A DNA stretch of 64,000 nt from Isoetes taiwanensis (GCA_021234155.1 JAJEKV010000002.1:17856041-17920040); one strand, 5' to 3'; shown: positions 32,751 to 45,099, counted from the first letter of the stretch. The notes: generated by a model from the letters alone, not told the origin. Numbers and translations are program-made.

Positions 32751-33179
32751 ATATACCGCTTTAAATTGATTCATAATATAGTGGCTTCTCCCATTGAAGC
32801 AATTCAAGTCTTCCATAGATAAATAGTATCCAATTGAAGTTTTTCCTCAAGAATAACTTCGTTCTTAGAATTCTCGAAACATTGGTTCCCTTTTCGCATA
32901 TTGCCTCATAAGTCCCATGCATCTAACTTCCTCGGTTACTCTGCATGTGTATCTGCAAAACTATCTCATGATATGAGTAACTTAAAAACTATTTCAATTA
33001 AAACTCAAGAAATCATCCCAATTCTTGTTTCGTTGGAATATTTCCCCTCTTTGTTGCTTTGTTGGATTCCAGCATCCTTCAAAATACTTAGAGCTGCTTT
33101 ATGATCACGCCGAAGATCATGACAATGGTTCCACTACCCACAGTTCCGAAGAAAATTGAAACTGCGCTCTGATACCAAT

Positions 33180-33887
33180 TGATACGAACTTCCCCAAATA
33201 CCTCTAAATACCTGAATAAACATAAGAACTTTTACACAAATTAGTAGCCAAAGCCTTATTCAAAGGAGCTCTCCACCCAACCGGACCACTCAGCTAGCAA
33301 TATCAGGCTGGAACATAAAGACAGTAAGGCATATCTGGCAATCAGCTTCCGCTAGTAGCCCCGTCCTTGAGCTAGCAATCCTCAATATGATACACCGAGA
33401 ATTGAGTTTAGGGATAGTAATAGGTCACTAGACAAGTTCAACAGAAGCTCTAGGAAAAAGAATTAGCTTTCTTAGAATCAGATTCAAGAGCCAAGAGTAA
33501 AGCAGTCTTCTTTGACACCCGGTCACTCTTTCTGCCATTTCTCTCTCATTCGGATGAATCAGAATAAGTGCCACACCAATCCGGAAACTAGACTCCGAGA
33601 CGGTTCCAGAAAAGTAAACTTCGCCCAAATCCGATCCCTGGTTGCTGAGATATAGCCAATTAACGTTCAGGTTCTATTTATAGCTATCTCCACAACTTTA
33701 GCCTTCTTTGGCCTGCCTTTGCCTTTTGCCTTTTGCCTTTTGCCTTTTGCCTTTTGCCTTTTGCCTTTGCCTTTGCCTTTTATTCCCAACCATGATATAT
33801 ACTAACTCTATATGATTTTGCCCAATGCTTAATCATATTGGCCACTCCCCCGAGCTCATTGTTAGATATTAACCTTGAACCATATCA
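33180..33887 (-). repeat. 5' LTR (element orientation) of the non-autonomous element
   Basis: This 708-bp LTR has an expanded CCTTTTG run at about 33718-33780. On the minus strand it lies immediately upstream of the tRNA-Met primer-binding site at about 33160-33178. Confidence 0.93.
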
Positions 33888-35213
33888 TATGGTCTTCAAA
33901 GGAAGTCTAAAGTGCAATGTCTTTTTGACGTATCCTAACTTGCATGGTGACCCGAACCTCACTGTTACAATTCTTAATAAGGTGCTTTGTGAGCAAGAGC
34001 AATTACCCTCTACCTGCAGCTTGACAACACTACCAGGGAGAACAAGAATCAAACACTCTTTGCTTACTGTGCCATGCTAGTGGAGCTAGGGATCTTCAAA
34101 AAAGTCAAGCGTGGATTCTTACTTGTAGGGCACACTCATGATCAGATGATGTTCAACAGATTTTCCATTCGTCTAAGAAGGAAGAAGGCTTTTTGTCTTC
34201 CTACTTTGGTTCGAATCATTGAAGACTCTTACACTCCCATGCCAGTGGTTGAGCTTCTAGTGGAGACTGCTGACTTTAGGGAATTTGTTTTCTCTCGACG
34301 TGGCTCTAGAGAACAAGCTGTGAACAAGTTGAACGATATTACGTTTCAACACCACATCAAGTTTTACTTGAAGGATGGACAGAGTTTTTTACAAGGGAAG
34401 AAATACACCACTACTAAAGACTGGAGTCCACCAGAGGGGTTGCGCTTTCTTAAGTATATTTCGACACTTGCTTAGTAGAACGTCTTTGGCGACTTCCTCT
34501 CAAAAACCAAAAGAGTCAAAAGCAGAGAAAAGCACCCGGCTAACTCCTTAAAAGCAATTGAAAGTGGAATTTCTGCGGGCTTTAAGTACTTCTTAGAAGA
34601 AGACCAAATGTGGTGGAGAAGCTTCTTTGCTGAACAAACGATTGTGAATCAAAACTTAGCTCTAAGGCAAATGGAGGAAGCTTTCCATTGGCCTAATGCC
34701 TTCCACGAACTCCAGAACCAGGCAGGCCCGAGCAATGCTACAGTAGCACCAGTAGCACCACCAGTACAGGAAGACGAGGATCGGGTCATGTACCTCGGGC
34801 CAAGAGGAAAAAAAATGAGCCCGGGTAATATCACAGAAATTACCAAAGGTATGTTGATTGCTACTCCGACTGAGGACGATGATAAAGGGCGACCTTTTTG
34901 GATAGCAAAAGTACTTGACACAGTCAAAGAGGAAGGCTTGGTGACTAAACTTAAGATTCACTGGATGGCTACACGTTCAGAAAATGCTTTTGAAGGCAGA
35001 TATGATTTAGAAATGAAAAGTCAAGGCAAGGGGAAAAAACTCAAGAGAGTGGGTAATAGGGATGAGCTAGACATACGCAAAGTGAGTATTCTATGTTATG
35101 ATTTCAAATTGAAATCTGACAATCGTTTACGCCAGAGAACAATCAATTTACTTAAGAAGGCATGTAGCTACGAGGAAGAAGATGAAGAAGAGGGTGGAAA
35201 TGCTTCAGCCTCT

Positions 35214-35535
35214 GGGTAAAAGCATGCTACGGTGTACCACTTTTGGAACCCTCAAAAGTACCTACACTGGGTACTTTTAAAACTAGTACTTTCTGTTTTT
35301 TCTTTTCATTAAAATCAATTGAAAATTTTTGAATTGAAGGTCAATAACATGCCAACCTATAGCACTAAAGGATAACAATACTATTAGAGACTAAAATAAA
35401 CGAATTAACTCTCAAACTTATTTTTTATTGTGGCATTTATGTAAGTTCCCAGTACCTAGTGTTGGGTACTTTTTTGGGTAGTTTCACACTCCCTAAAAAG
35501 TACTTTAGATGGTACACCCTAGCATGCTTTCACCC
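35214..35535 (-). mobile_element. MITE copy 2 (322 bp), TSD CTCT
   Basis: This is an inverted copy of the MITE at 12156-12476, with TIRs starting GGGTAAAAGCATGCT and GGGTGAAAGCATGCT. CTCT flanks it at 35210-35213 and 35536-35539. It splits the acidic tail of the DUF7869 gene: ...NASAS before it continues as VDSDEEDNSS after it in the same frame. It therefore creates a premature stop just inside the element. Confidence 0.92.
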
Positions 35536-35680
35536 CTCTGTTGACAGTGACGAGGAAGATAACTCAAGCACTTCCTCAAGCGACAGCGAAAGAAGCGAAG
35601 GTGACGAAGATGGCATAAATGAGGATGAAGATGTGCTGGATCCCTCTGTGATCACTCCTCACACTTTTGTACATAACTAA

Positions 35681-37337
35681 GTCTTGTAAAAAGACTGTAA
35701 ATTTTGTATGTGAATGTGAAGATTTTGTCTTCAATTTTTGAAAATACTACAATTTCAGTTGTAAACTTCACTTAAAGTTTTGGTTAAAATATATGTTCCC
35801 TCAAATTAGAGGTTCTCTCTAAAAACATCTTATTGCTAGAAAAGTGTCACTTTGAAATAGCTAATTCTCTCATTGCACAACAAAATTAGTGATTTTGGGG
35901 AGGGGGGGGGGGGTCAAGATACAGTTTTATGTCTTTTTTTTTAACCTCATTTTAGCCCTTTTTTTTAAAAAAAAAAAGGAATCTTCGAGGAATATTCCTT
36001 TTGCTCCCGTTTCAACGATCCCCTCTCGTTTCTATTGCAACTCTGTTCCACGTCAAAGTTTAGGCCTCAAATTCAGGTCTATTCTTTATCTTAGAACTCA
36101 ATGAATTCAAACAGAATAGAAGGAATGACAAATTGCAATGGTATAGTTGCTGCAACTTGTAAGTGCAATTTTGATTGTTTCCCTTAGAATATTTTGCCAG
36201 CTTCAAACCACCACTACAGCTGATTAAACCAAGGGCCACGGTTCAAGCATCTCCTCAATTTCAAGGAATATAAATAGCACAAGGAACATAGATGAGTGAC
36301 CTACAGGAATTGATACAATCTGATCTTTGGGAAGATGCCCTTGTATAGCAGAATACTTAAGCATAAGTTATAAAAATGTTACAAACAATAAGATGTTCGT
36401 ACAAATGTCAACAAATGACACACACACAATCATAGCATCCTCAATAGAAGATGCAAAAACACCAAACTCTGCCCACTATCCAATTTAGAGGGAGCATACT
36501 GCCAGCCAAACACATAATGATGTTGAAAAAGTTTCAGTTTAAATTAGATCAAGCCAAATAGATCAAGCCAACACTAGCCCAAAGGAAGAGATGCATCCAT
36601 ATGTGCCATTTATTTCAAGAACCCACTAGCTTCTTATAGATCCAGGAAAAGATGGGTGAGGTTCACATCAATCTTCAAAAGTCAAAAACCCATCTCCACC
36701 ATCAATCCCAAAAGCTGCGGGGCAAAGACCTGAAGCGACTGTAGCTACAGATCCACCTGAAGATCCTCCTGACGCCATATTTCTATTATAGGGATTCTGA
36801 ATTCCTCTGAGCAAAACCACCAGCAAAAACATTGTTCATTTTCTTTGAATGAATTTGAAAATGTCCTTGAGCTCTTGAAACTCATAAAATGTGCACAAAG
36901 GAGTAGAATAAATATGTTTCTACTTATTCAGATATGTAGATAGGAAAGCTTCATAGCAAGAAGTAAAATTTGCTTGGACCTTGCTGAAGTACCTTGTAAG
37001 AAGGATCCAAACTATCTCCAAAAGCTCCTAAGACGAAGAGATGCATTGACTGGTTTATGGAAGAGCTCAAGAGCGATAGGTTTTGGGGGCAACCGATTGT
37101 GTAATAATACGTTGTTTTTATTAGAATGTTTTTATTAGAATAAATTTCATCCAATCAACCATTCCATTTTTGGCAAAGCACTACGAATTACTATGTTCCA
37201 CCATGACAAATAATTGTTGAAGCCCCCCTTCCTCATCTTTACGAACTATCATGTTCCAACATGATAAACAATTGCCAAGGCCCGGCAAGGGATCCATTAC
37301 TAGTCAATAAAATTTGGAGTTCGAAATATGTTTGGCG

Positions 37338-37370
<33 letters not shown>

Positions 37371-38500
37371 ATATGATCGTATTCACCCCAACACTCGGAC
37401 CTTTGAAATTTGTATCATCGACCCCCCTTTGAACAAAAAAGAATATACTGCAGAATATTCGGAAATACCCAATATAGGCCTACACATGAAACTCAAAGTC
37501 GGAAAATTTTCAATGTAATAATTACATGCAACAGCCTTATAACCGGATCAGCCAGTGAGGCCATTTTGTGGGTGAAAAGGTCATCGGTACTCTTTTGATG
37601 GCCGACCTAAGAGTTTTCAAAGGGACCAATTTGCCAGCCATTTCCGCTTTTCGGTTTCTTCAATGAGGTACGCAGGAGTGGTTGCTGGTTTCTAAGTCGC
37701 TGTTGTGGAAGGTTCATCAGTATTATCCAGGTATTCTTCCATCCTTCTATCCTCATGCTTTTTTTTTTTCTGTAATCTTGCGCCTCAATATTTTTAGTTG
37801 TAACGGATTTTCTAAAGGTCACCCATTTCAATTGCGTTCCCATAATTGTAGGCTGTGACTTTGCATCTGTATTTGTTCTGAGGATGGCTTTTATGTTGAA
37901 TAATTGTATACGGTCAGTTTCTATTTATCAAAGATCTGGGTAAGAAATCCTTGATAATTAGGAAGCTCGTCTTCCTCTAGCAGTGAGATGCCCCCTATAT
38001 GGATTCTTGGATGACTATTTTGGCATTCACACAAGGAGGAACATTGTCTGTTTTGCACAGGTATTATTTACCCCCATCAGTCAAAACGAAGATAAAAACC
38101 TTGTATATGTAAAAGTTAGCAGATGTCCTAGGGCATCCATAGCAAATACTATGCTCATTTGGAATCCTTCGTTCAGCAATTGAAACACTTTTGTTAATGA
38201 AATTCCTCCATCCATCACTGTTTCCTGTATATTACAACTTAACCAGATTAATGCATTGGAGTGAAGTGGTTTACTGGGAGTCAATTGTCGATTGAGCATG
38301 CGTAGTGATGCATCACAGCTTGAGGAGGTATTACTGCTGTGATGAAGGCAGTGTGATGGGAAAGGAGGAGTGTAGAACTTCAACCTGGGAGCACTCAAAA
38401 TATGGGGCACACATGTTAACATAATAAGGCATTTTACATAGGTTTATGCACCCATGTAAACACATTTCCTTGTTATTTAAACGGAATATTTTCTGCTTCA
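35681..38500. other. Intergenic region, no gene recognised
   Basis: A G run of about 12 lies at 35901-35912, and an A run of about 29 at 37339-37367. No domain or consistent coding frame is visible. The region before 38501 may hold the 5' UTR and promoter of the next gene; upstream exons cannot be excluded. Confidence 0.45.
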
Positions 38501-41190
38501 ATGGCAGGGGAAATGGCTTTGCCATTTGATGGCTTTGCTCCATTATGCTCTTCAGATTTTGCTTATGGTATGAAATCCACGACAGGAGTATGCAATGCAA
38601 ACATAGCAAGTGAACAATGTGATTGTGGATCAACACTCCACCAAGACTTCTCCGAGCAGTTCATGGACTCATCTAAATCACCTAAAGGCACTTCAATAAA
38701 AGCCAATCAACAGGTGCCATCTTTGAGGTTAGCTGCATCAGCATTTGCTGAAATGCTAGCGACATCATGTTTTCCACCAAATGCCAACGAATCGATTAAA
38801 CAAAGTAAGGCATGCATCTGTTAGCTTTCATACATCCAGACTTTCTGGGATCTCCGAATTGAATTGTCATCCCGCTGTCCAGGCTTTGCAACAGAGGATC
38901 CCTTCTTGCAGTTACAGCTGTTCTTGAATGATCAGGCAAGTCCACAAGGAATATCAGTGGAAGGGCCAGGTGTTGATAATGATATCCCAGGTATTGTGAG
39001 CCCATGAACAACAATTAATGGTTGCATACTATCTTCTGTAGTTAACCAGATGAAATTAAATTTCTCATAGGTGAACAGGCCGGGAGTTCTGGTTCCTGCA
39101 CAGCACCTTTGTTTGCTGATATGTTTGGAGGCCAGCAAGTGGCACTGGATGCACAAAGCAGGGACAAACATCTTGAAGAAAAATTATCGCTTTCAGATTA
39201 CACGTCTCCAAATTCGGGGTCTGATACTGTAAGCAATGCTGGGCTTGGCGATATTTCCAGCTGCATGTTTTCAATGGAGAAGCAAATTTCAGAGACTACA
39301 CCATCCATGTACAAGGATGTCAATATAAGCGGGTTGAATCTTACAGCTGCTGGATGTGAGGACCATTTTGATTCTAGTAAAGATATATGTTTTTCACAAA
39401 GAGAGAATTTTGAGGATTCATTAAGGGAACAGTGTACATCTATAAGCTTCAATCACCCTTTTCACAAATCATTCAAACCAGAAGAGCCTAATAATGTGCA
39501 CAAGGCAAAACGTTGCATTTCACATGATGGCAATTTCATGTTGGAGGAGAGACCATGGGATGCTGGTTATCATGCAATCTCATTTTCGAATTACGATTAT
39601 CCTCATGTAGAAAAAAATTTTCCTGACTCATTTCATGAATACCTGGATTGTGCTTTTGACTCCAAGAGTAGAAGAGTCCCCACAAATGAACTTAATGTGT
39701 TAGAGGACTTTCCAGATCAGGTACCATTTGTCACTTCTGGAAAGGTTGACACTGTTTGTAGTGGTAGTTGCAATATGCTGATACATAGCATATCAAACTT
39801 GTCGAAAGTATTGCACTCACACTACGTATCAAGTACAGGGAGCACCCAGAGTGGAGAAAATACAAAGGAGTTGCAATCTGCTATATGGAATCTTTCAAGA
39901 TGCTTATTGCATGAACATTCAGCATCAGGGCATAATTTTTGCAATCCACTAAACTTGAGCCAGAGTCCTTTGCAACATGCCGACGAGGTAACACAGGTTA
40001 TAATGGCTTTAGGTAGTGATAAAATCAATATATTACCTTTATGGTTCTTATGCAGGTCGAAGCAGCAGATGCTAACACACACTTGTGGGGAGAAAAACTG
40101 GGGAGTCAACCAGAATATTTTGATTATTTTAATTTATCTGGACTCAAGAATGTTAAAGATCCCTTTCACAGCAGCTCCTTAGACAAAGAGGACGGGCCGC
40201 GTACAACACTGAAAATTCCTGACTTGAACACGGACGCTTTGGTAGAAGGGCAGACTATTCTGAGTGGCATAAGCAAAATTGTTGACTTAAATTTGAGTTT
40301 GATGGGGCAAGGTAATATGCCATTTGCATTTTCATGTCAGAAGTTTACCATGTGTTTTTTATTTTTCTTTGTTCATTTGTAATAAATTAGATATGTTAAT
40401 ACTCCTATTCTCAGATGATGCTTCTAAGGGAGCAGGGGAGGGCAATTCTAGTGAGCCATGTATCAATATTGCCAAAACAGCAGTTCAAGTCCCACAGCCG
40501 GAGGCTTTGGAAGCTTTAGAAATGAAGCAACAATCCTTTTCTAATGCAACTGACATCAGCAAGTCACGACCCCCAAAGGATACTGAGGTATTGCCATACA
40601 AAATGCATGGCTCGCACATTGAAAGTGTTGGTGAGAAGGGTGAAGAGGAAGAGATTCTTCTGGTTGCCTCAGAGAGAAGTCCAAGAAGTATTGGACTTCC
40701 AGTATCGGGATCTCCGAATCTGAATGTGGTTCATGGTGCTGTCAACGAGTACCCTGATGTAGACCAGGTTCAGATGCGCATGGCTCTTATTCGTGCACGG
40801 TCTGTTTGTGATCATATGCAGGAAAAAGTGGATCTGGAGAATGATAGCTTTGCTGGTGAATCTGCATCACATGGAACTATTTCTATTAAAGACAATTATA
40901 TTGATGGGTTCTGTAACGAAGTTGAGCCCAATTTAAAAAATGACAAACCTGAGGAGGATAAAAGTGTAGTGGATTCAAGAGGTGCCTCATCTTCAATCGC
41001 CTCTGATATGGAGGATACCAAACCGGATAACAGATGTCAGGTTGATCTCTTGCCATGCCTTGTTGATGGCCAGGCTTGCACTGAGAGAATTGTGTACAAA
41101 GCTGGACAGCTTTCTGATCCCCTCTCAGATGAAGAGTCAAGTTGGGAACACATAGAGGATGAGCAAAGCAGTACTCCAAGAGCAGATTGA
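38501..41190 (+). CDS. Unrecognised 786-aa plant protein, five exons
   Basis: Exons by eye are 38501-38804, 38883-38990, 39071-39987, 40056-40311 and 40415-41190, all with GT-AG introns of 68-103 bp and a frame that stays open for 786 codons. The start MAGEMALPFDGFAP is the first ATG of the open frame; earlier exons are possible. The protein is Ser/Asp/Glu-rich and mostly looks disordered. Ordered-looking helices occur at HSISNLSKVLHSHY and ELQSAIWNLSRCLLHEHS (about residues 370-420). Exon 4 has a DLNTDALVEG...VDLNLSL motif, and a helical segment VQMRMALIRARSVCDHMQ lies in exon 5. It ends SDEESSWEHIEDEQS. There is no signal peptide, membrane segment or catalytic motif. A nuclear or regulatory role is only a guess. 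The clean splice structure suggests a functional host gene. Confidence 0.75.
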
Positions 41191-41920
41191 GCTCAGCTTA
41201 TCTCTCACACTTTTTAAAGTTATTTAGCAATATCAGTTTGTAAGGAATTTTTGCTACTGCATTACTTTATATGTATTATATAATTGAGTGGCTTGGTCAT
41301 ACTTTTTAGTTTTCAAAAAGATGGGGAAACAGAAAAAAAAGAAAGCAAAGAGGGTTAATGTTTACCTTAACATGTTAACAAAAATTAAGTAATATCAAAT
41401 GTCGATATATTGCAATGTATGTTACGATGCTTTTTGCATCCGCTCCCAACTCTTTTTGTTGTATTGTCTGGATTTTTGTTCTTCCTGCATCTGCCAATGT
41501 CAATTGTTCTGAGAGACGGTGGAGGAACCTGAATATAAATTTCAATTTCGAAAGAGGGAGTGCCGTTGTATTTTCACATGGTCTTGTGTGCTGCAGGGAG
41601 TCCGCATGCAAGCTCTGTCTGTTTAATCCATTCAAAGCTTCTGTTTGGGAGAGATATTCCAATTCCCCCCACGGATGTGATACGTCCAGATCTCCTAGAT
41701 GGTTTTGAGCCTAAGATTCTGTCATGACCTCTTGACCATCCTTCCTCTATATTACGTTGCCATTTATCACTCAAGCACTCGTGAATGGAATAAACCTGTA
41801 GAAACATATTTTGTTTTATGGCGCAACAAACTTGGATTGGAAATTCTATGTATGTTCTAGATGAGATTCTTTCAATCGCCCTACCCAGTTTCAAAAATAA
41901 ACCAAAGGCCATGGCAGCCT
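41191..41920. other. 3' flank of the 786-aa gene
   Basis: The stretch is non-coding and AT-rich and probably includes the 3' UTR. It ends at the first unit of the tandem triplication. Confidence 0.45.
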
Positions 41921-43160
41921 CCCATGTCTAATGTGGGTCTCTTGGCTTATTGCATGGCAAATCAAGCATATAAGTCTCCACAATATATCTCATAATTAGT
42001 GTGCTATTGAGTGCCTTGTTTCCGTCCAAGGTGTGTGTCCTATCATCACAATATTGGTTGGATATACAAACATGTTAAAGACAACAACATGAACTCAAAC
42101 AGATTTATCAAGCTACTGATTATCTTTGTAGTTTGTGGGAGACAGAGAGAAGCTCTTTGTTTCACAGATAAAGTAATAGTTTACCACACCATTTGGACAG
42201 TTCTCTAAAGACTGCAAGCTATTATTGGAAGCTCAAAGATTAATGTAGTTGTTCCAGTTACCAGGAAGAGATCATCTATGGGCAAAAAATGATCAGCCCA
42301 AAATGGGAACCTACATGCATGGTCAATCCTTCAAGGGGAGGACCATGCACTCTCTCTTGATGAGAAGACCATTATTGTTCCTCTCATTAGCAGTCCATAC
42401 ACGTAAGCCATTTCCAACCCATTCAACCAGTGCAAACTTGGCTTTAATCTATGCCAACTTGAACGAGTTGCTTGGCATAAGGTCAATTAACTTTTCTCCG
42501 GCAATTAATGTTTTCATGGACCAGAAGTCTTCAACAATGTTGTACTCACATATGCAGCAAGGATAATTATAGTTTCCATCTTGTGCTAACTTGATAGTCA
42601 TTTATATGAGTGCAGCCACAAAGGAAGCCTTTGCCAAAATCACCTTATTATCTTCTCTATTTTTTGTTCCATCTATGTTCTTTCAACAATGAGATTATGA
42701 TATGACATCATTGTCGTGTTGAATACCTCTCATAACACATGAATGTGATTTGTTTTTTACAAGATCATTGTGGTTGCTGGTATTGCTCTACTTCTCTCGC
42801 CTGGGCGCCATTGCCGTCAGACCTCTCAGTATGCTTATGCAGCTAGATGAGAGATGTATATCTTGTAATGTTAACTTTTGATCAAAAAAAAATTTTCCTT
42901 CAAAAAAGAAAAAGTATACACTCATCCTTGAACAGATATTTACCTTTAGTTATCACATTCTTTAGAAGAGCTAAGATGCCCTTTATCTTCAATGCTTACT
43001 AGGAAGGCATCATAGTTGTCATATTCATCACTTTGTTGCTTACATGTTCCATATTCCCAGTCTCATGATCGAATGAAACTCCCATGTCTAATGTGGGTCT
43101 CTTGGCTTATTGCATGGCAAATCAAGCATATAAGTCTCAACAATATATCTCATAACTAGT

Positions 43161-44890
43161 AGAATAGAATAGAATAGAGTTTTTATCGTCCACGGAGACC
43201 AATTGGCCTATGGGACTCAACAAGAGGCGCAACAAGCGTATTACTGTCCGGGTTAAAAAACCCGCTCCCCGCCCTTAAAGGGTTGTCGAATGTCATCATA
43301 TGCCGGACAAGTCTGAAGGATGTGGCATTCGTCTTCCACAGCTCCAACCTAGAGCGTTGACAAAGCCTCTCCTGGCGGAGCTCCCCAACCCATCTCCCTG
43401 TCTCAATCCGGAGATGGTGTGCACCTGTGCGGATAGAGGCAATGGATCTGCGCTTTTTCATGGGTAGATGAGTGCGCAGGTAGCATTGCGGGCCCCGCTC
43501 CAACCTGCGATTTATGTGATGTTGATAATGTGCCGTCTTGACCTGTTCAAGGCTGCTGGCATTCCATAGTTTATTGAAGAAGCATGCGTCAAGGTATTGT
43601 CTGAGACTGCGGCGATTTGCCTCTGTTTGCACTTGGGCGCACCTGTGCTCCTGCACATTCCATCTGGCCAGCCACTGAGCTCTCTTTTCCCGCCAGCAGG
43701 CTTTTTGGCGTTGAGGCCCCATTGCCATAGTGTAAGCGAGGTGAGGGAGACGAGTATCATCCATGCTGACCATTTTTCTGGAAGTAGACGATGTGTCTGT
43801 CAAGGGCTCCTCTTTGAAGAGGCAAGAAACCTGTTCCCTGCAACAGTATCTGGTATGGGAATGTGGACTTCACCCCCAGGGCTCGTGCCAAGAAAGCTTT
43901 CTGCACCTACTCCAAGTCATTCCAAGTGGCGAGGGAAATCACTAGGCCCCAGACCTCGACCTCGTACAAAAGCACAGGTTCTACTAGCACCTTGAATAGG
44001 TGCGATTGGTGTGCCCAATCATACAGCTCCACCTTGTGGCTATTGTTCTCCATTGCATAGAGTGCCTTCCAACCTGCTGTAGCTCGCAGCCGGATGGAAT
44101 TGTCCCAGTTCATGGCCGACGGGAACTCCACCCCCAAATATTGTAAGCGAACACCACTTCAACATTTTGGCCATGATAAGTGAGGATTGGAGGCGTTGGC
44201 TAGCGTGCGGATGATATCAGAACCACCTTGGTTTTGGCTAAGTTGATGCACATGTCAGTCACCTGGCAAAACGTGTCATGGGCATCGAGGTGGCGTTGCA
44301 TGTCTACCCGAGTGTGTGCTAGGAGATCCACATCGTCAGCATGGATCAACTGCCTGATGATCTGGTGTAGGAGGTGGGCCCCAGTGCCTCCATTGTCAGC
44401 GAGCCATCTCTCCAGCTGATCAATATACAGGCCAAATAGTGCGGGAGAGAGAAGGCACCTCTGACGGACCCCGATACTGCTCTCGAATGGTTGGCCCACT
44501 GGTTGCAGCCGGCTGGTGCATGTTTTATATAACCTGTACACCGCGTTCTGCAGTTCGGCAGGGACGTCTAGTTGCTGCAATCTTGCCCACAGCTTTTCCC
44601 AAGGCACAGTGTCAAAAGCCTTGACGAAGTCTATGAAGTAGCAATACAGATCTTGCCGACGATTCCTGTTGTCCTCAATCAGAGTCCGCAACGTGAAGAT
44701 ATGATCTATGGTTGAGTGCCTCGGTCTCAATCCTGCCTGTACGAGTGCCCGTACTTCTGTTGCTTCTGCCCATCCTATCAACTGCCGCTCGAGGATCCCG
44801 GCGAGGAGCTTTGCAAACACTGAGCTGATCATGATGGTCCGGTAATTGGCCGGGCAATGCGGGTCTCCTGCCTTTTAGATTGGGACAACC
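43161..44890 (-). mobile_element. LINE B-family fragment in tandem unit 2
   Basis: This is a minus-strand, 5'-truncated copy that starts inside the reverse transcriptase (text like PNLKGRRPALPGQLPDHHDQ in a shifted frame, near 44880). It continues through LRPRHSTIDHIFTLRTL, FIDFVKAFDTVPW, the active-site box HADD (not YADD), YFQ-like text and IRTGAHHLRIETGRW, to a 3' end (TAGAA)n on the plus strand, i.e. a TTCTA repeat tail. Relative to unit 1 (41991-42012) about five target bases are missing and no TSD is seen. Confidence 0.9.
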
Positions 44891-45099
44891 ATTGAGTGCC
44901 TTGTTTCCATCCAAGGTGTGTGTTCTATCATCACATATATTAGTTGGATATGCAAACATGTTAAAGACAACAACATAAACTCAAATAGATTTATCAAGCT
45001 ACCAATGTTATCTTTGTAGTCTGTGGGAGACAGAAAGAAGCTCTTTGTTTCACAGATAAAGTAATAGTTTACTACACCATTTGGACAGTTCTCTAAAGA

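Larger units (their letters stand above)
31571..33887 (-). mobile_element. Non-autonomous LTR retrotransposon, 2.3 kb, TSD TATGG
   Basis: Two direct repeats, 31571-32259 (689 bp) and 33180-33887 (708 bp), start TGATACGAAC and end ATATCA. They are flanked by TATGG on both sides (31566-31570 and 33888-33892). Read on the minus strand, the sequence next to the right-hand LTR is TTGGTATCAGAGCGC, a primer-binding site for initiator tRNA-Met, and next to the left-hand LTR is the purine tract GAGAAGGGAAGGAAT. The 920-bp interior has no gag or pol. Excising it and one TSD restores the DUF7869 frame. It depends on an autonomous element for movement. Confidence 0.93.
28552..35680 (+). pseudogene. DUF7869-type gene (putative transposase-like), broken by three insertions
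   Basis: The N-terminus (from 28552) is Pro-rich with repeats of NRLPPPF and PSP. Blocks follow on both sides of the insertions: CGPGRVVTMHALGAVAWM (30977-31030); SYSHFTRLW and CSTCAELKSQ (31160-31265); a 66-bp GT-AG intron at 31294-31359; and a Lys/Arg-rich helix. Next come PHFLNIPKDVPEECFVKVHL (about 31495-31560), VFKGSLKCNVFLTY (33890-33930), LQLDNTTRENKNQTLFAYC (34007-34070) and LLVGHTHDQMMFNRFS (34118-34165). Spaced Asp/Glu/His residues of this kind recall the RNase H-like core of DUF7869 proteins. The C-terminus (34790-35180) has PFWIAKVLD and KLKIHWMATRSENAFEG, like a small chromatin-reader barrel, and a Ser/Asp/Glu tail to 35680. Frameshifts near 31489, 34005 and 34475, plus the insertions, make this copy dead. 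Confidence 0.7.

Noticed and set aside
35681-36120. Right-hand terminal inverted repeat of the methyltransferase/DUF7869 element
   Set aside because: I compared this flank with 23800-24360 and found no convincing inverted match, so no element boundary is claimed.
37339-37367. A run as a processed pseudogene tail
   Set aside because: No coding similarity was found upstream or downstream, and no flanking direct repeat is visible.
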